This document shows, in pieces, positions 13,407 to 13,532 of a stretch of DNA of 13,532 nt. A program made the position numbers and the translations under genes. Below the pieces are notes generated by a model that was not told the origin of the DNA, did no database searches, and worked only from the letters and a program-made list of their open reading frames with translations. The stretch covers positions 1 through 13,532 of the forward strand of contig CAAENE010000160.1 of assembly GCA_900757255.1 (NCBI GenBank), read 5' to 3'. Numbering within the stretch: position 1 is the stretch's first letter; each line of letters starts with the position of its first letter. This stretch comes from Clostridia bacterium (GTDB taxonomy: Bacteria > Bacillota > Clostridia > HGM11514).

Positions 13407-13532
13407 TTGTTTAAAAATATTGTTGAGAAAATTATCGGGAGCTATTCGGCGCGTGCTGTCAAAGAAATCCGGCCGATTGTCGAGAAAATCAACTCCTATG
13501 AAGAAGAATATAAAAAATTAACCGACGAGGAA
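13407..13532 (+). CDS. secA: Preprotein translocase ATPase SecA, N-terminus only (runs off the window)
   Basis: The visible 42 codons give a segment with GSYSARAVKEIRPIVEKINS (11-30) and YEEEYKKLTDEE, the characteristic amphipathic N-terminal helices of SecA, the motor that drives proteins through SecYEG. The start is TTG at 13407, with GAGAGGTG (13393-13400) upstream; the frame contains no ATG near this point. The rest of the gene, including the nucleotide-binding motifs, lies beyond the right edge, so identification depends on the N-terminal helix alone, which is distinctive. Confidence 0.85.
   Translation, partial: MFKNIVEKIIGSYSARAVKEIRPIVEKINSYEEEYKKLTDEE

Overview
The window looks like chromosomal DNA of a low-to-mid GC Firmicute, most likely a clostridial (Oscillospirales/Ruminococcaceae-type) bacterium. 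Reasons: the order rpsO - pnp - M16 peptidase resembles the Bacillus rpsO-pnpA-ylxY-mlpA region; Shine-Dalgarno sites are strong (GGAGG class); several promoters are textbook sigma-A types with 17-base spacers; intrinsic terminators are frequent; TTG starts occur; and the encoded ABC-F protein is of the Lsa type. The organism assignment is an inference from these features, not a database result.

Layout. (1) 2-1420, plus: the 3' part of an Lsa-type ABC-F ribosome-protection gene, ending in a hairpin terminator that contains its stop codon. (2) 1446-3758, minus: a branched-chain amino acid block, azlD and azlC (overlapping exporter subunits) and, upstream on the same strand but with its own promoter and terminator, ilvE. 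(3) 3917-4348, plus: an unrecognised small helical protein with a strong terminator. (4) 4455-7729, plus: a two-gene unit under a near-consensus promoter, encoding a GT-C/PMT-like membrane glycosyltransferase and a FAD-dependent amine-oxidase/UDP-galactopyranose-mutase-like flavoprotein; this looks like cell-envelope glycan work. (5) 7735-8640: an islet made of a GC-rich hairpin element, a divergent pair (XRE-type repressor and a 63-residue Cys-rich protein) around a TACTAG-containing control region, then a second block of directly repeated hairpin DNA. This is the most accessory-looking part. (6) 8647-11463, plus: the rpsO-pnp unit, with an extended -10 promoter, a 149-base structured rpsO leader, an intergenic hairpin, and a long hairpin in the pnp leader. 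(7) 11502-13118, plus: an M16 metallopeptidase with its own promoter, translationally coupled to a small exported or membrane-anchored protein. (8) 13115-13324, minus: a 69-residue Cys4 protein, convergent and overlapping at the stop codons. (9) 13407 to the end, plus: the N-terminus of SecA from a TTG start.

How the parts fit together: most of the right half is housekeeping RNA and protein-export machinery (S15, PNPase, an MlpA-like peptidase, SecA). The left half holds amino-acid metabolism and export plus an antibiotic-tolerance ABC-F gene. The less explained material is the glycosyltransferase/flavoprotein pair, the XRE/Cys-rich divergon bracketed by hairpin repeats, and the RNA structures in the rpsO and pnp leaders. 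I did not find a clearly new defence or mobile system; the strongest candidates for undescribed biology are listed as findings with their limits.
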